Origin: Nymphalis io
Taxonomy: Eukaryota; Arthropoda; Insecta; Lepidoptera; Nymphalidae
Direction of reading: 5' to 3'
Length of the DNA: 64,000 bases
Assembly: GCF_905147045.1 (NCBI RefSeq)
Contig: NC_065902.1
Coordinates: 4,161,377 to 4,225,376 of the forward strand
Shown: positions 63,227-64,000 of the stretch, piece after piece
Layout: every line of letters begins with the position of its first letter
How positions within the stretch are numbered: the stretch's first letter is position 1
Program-made: the position numbers and the translations under genes
Notes under the pieces: generated by a model
What the model was told of the DNA's origin: nothing
Databases searched by the model: none
The model's input: only the letters and a program-made list of their open reading frames with translations

Positions 63227-64000
63227 ATTATGGACTTATTTCTCCTTTGTAATATTCAGCCCGTATAGGTAGGTATAGGTGGCTTTATATAAATAGTTTT
63301 TGATACAGTTTTGCCGTGAAACGTTATTGTTTGTGTAGTTAAAGATCGCTACATCCAACGTGTATGTAATTAAATTCGAATAGCATGTTTGTATACAAAT
63401 TAATCAAAAGAATTAATAACAATATTTGCTTGCTCATTTGTAATATAAATATTTTTCCTGGATATCACATTTAAACGTGATGACAATTTAGGTTGTTTAA
63501 TTGGTAATTGCTATAAAAATCTAACTATGATTTGGATGTGTGTATTGGACCTTATATATATTATACATAAGGTAGGCGAGTATGACTCTCGTAGTCGTAT
63601 TATTATGTACAGTAAAGAGGTAAGGTGCAGATAATTAAATCACAGTACTGATTATTTTTATAGTCACCTACATCATAAATGCACTGGGACTTTTGACATG
63701 ACCTCATTATGCATGATAGTCGCGCAGCCACTACGATTGTACTTTATTGATAAATTCCTTTGTACTTATTATATTAACGGACACATGACTAGGGTTACCA
63801 TTAATGTTTTATAAATATAATAGACCGTCCCGAATATGTACGTGTAAAATAAACATTTATCCCGAAATAGTTTTTAGCAAATAAGTCATCATCATCAATA
63901 TTTGCTGGGTGGCTGAAAATTAGGGAATACTCATGTTTTTTCTGAGAAATAAAAATAAAAGGTATATTATTATATCGAATAATAGGTAAGAAACATCCAG

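Larger units (their letters stand above)
60384..64000. other. Start of Slmap intron 2, running off the window
   Basis: No further Slmap exon was seen. The interval holds a family C SINE (60461-60808), a dispersed repeat (about 61845-62040) and a family B SINE (62923-63226). A 95-codon open stretch on the minus strand at 60960-61247 has no recognised homology. Confidence 0.55.

Noticed and set aside
1..64000. CRISPR arrays, bacterial operons, phage or defence systems
   Set aside because: All supported genes are spliced insect genes. The repeats are SINEs, LINE fragments, microsatellites and inverted repeats, with no regularly spaced direct repeat array.

Overview
This is animal nuclear DNA from an insect, most likely a butterfly or moth (Lepidoptera). 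Four things point that way: AT-rich non-coding sequence, short exons with GT-AG introns, best family matches to insect versions of the genes, and many copies of SINE-like repeats of types I recognise from lepidopteran genomes. The species cannot be named from the sequence. No bacterial, phage, plasmid or CRISPR content was seen.

Seven protein-coding genes can be assembled exon by exon. Left to right they are: the 3' part of a P-glycoprotein-type ABC transporter (+, 398-3106, continuing off the left edge); an O6-methylguanine-DNA methyltransferase (-, 3768-4398); a prostaglandin reductase 1-type zinc-independent oxidoreductase (-, 6674-9815); a six-finger C2H2 zinc-finger protein with a very long disordered last exon (+, 11126-18059); TMEM120 (-, 20319-28683) with two alternative last exons; Lis-1, the dynein regulator (-, 33182-52461); and the first two coding exons of Slmap, an FHA-domain protein (+, 57280-60383), continuing off the right edge. 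Every splice junction listed keeps the reading frame. They are unrelated housekeeping genes and form no pathway or operon. Two pairs are head to head and may share promoter regions: the reductase with the zinc-finger gene, and Lis-1 with Slmap.

The rest is introns and intergenic DNA holding three SINE-like families, called A, B and C here. B and C have tRNA-like heads with recognisable A and B boxes, and several copies have clear target-site duplications. There are also two non-LTR retrotransposon fragments, AT microsatellites and an unusual number of near-perfect inverted repeats.

Most worth a second look: the alternative TMEM120 C-termini, a GC-AG intron in the reductase, a motif repeated nine times in the zinc-finger protein, a palindrome-of-palindromes split by a composite SINE with a 13-bp target-site duplication, and the set of perfect hairpins in introns. 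I found no convincing new multi-gene biological system.
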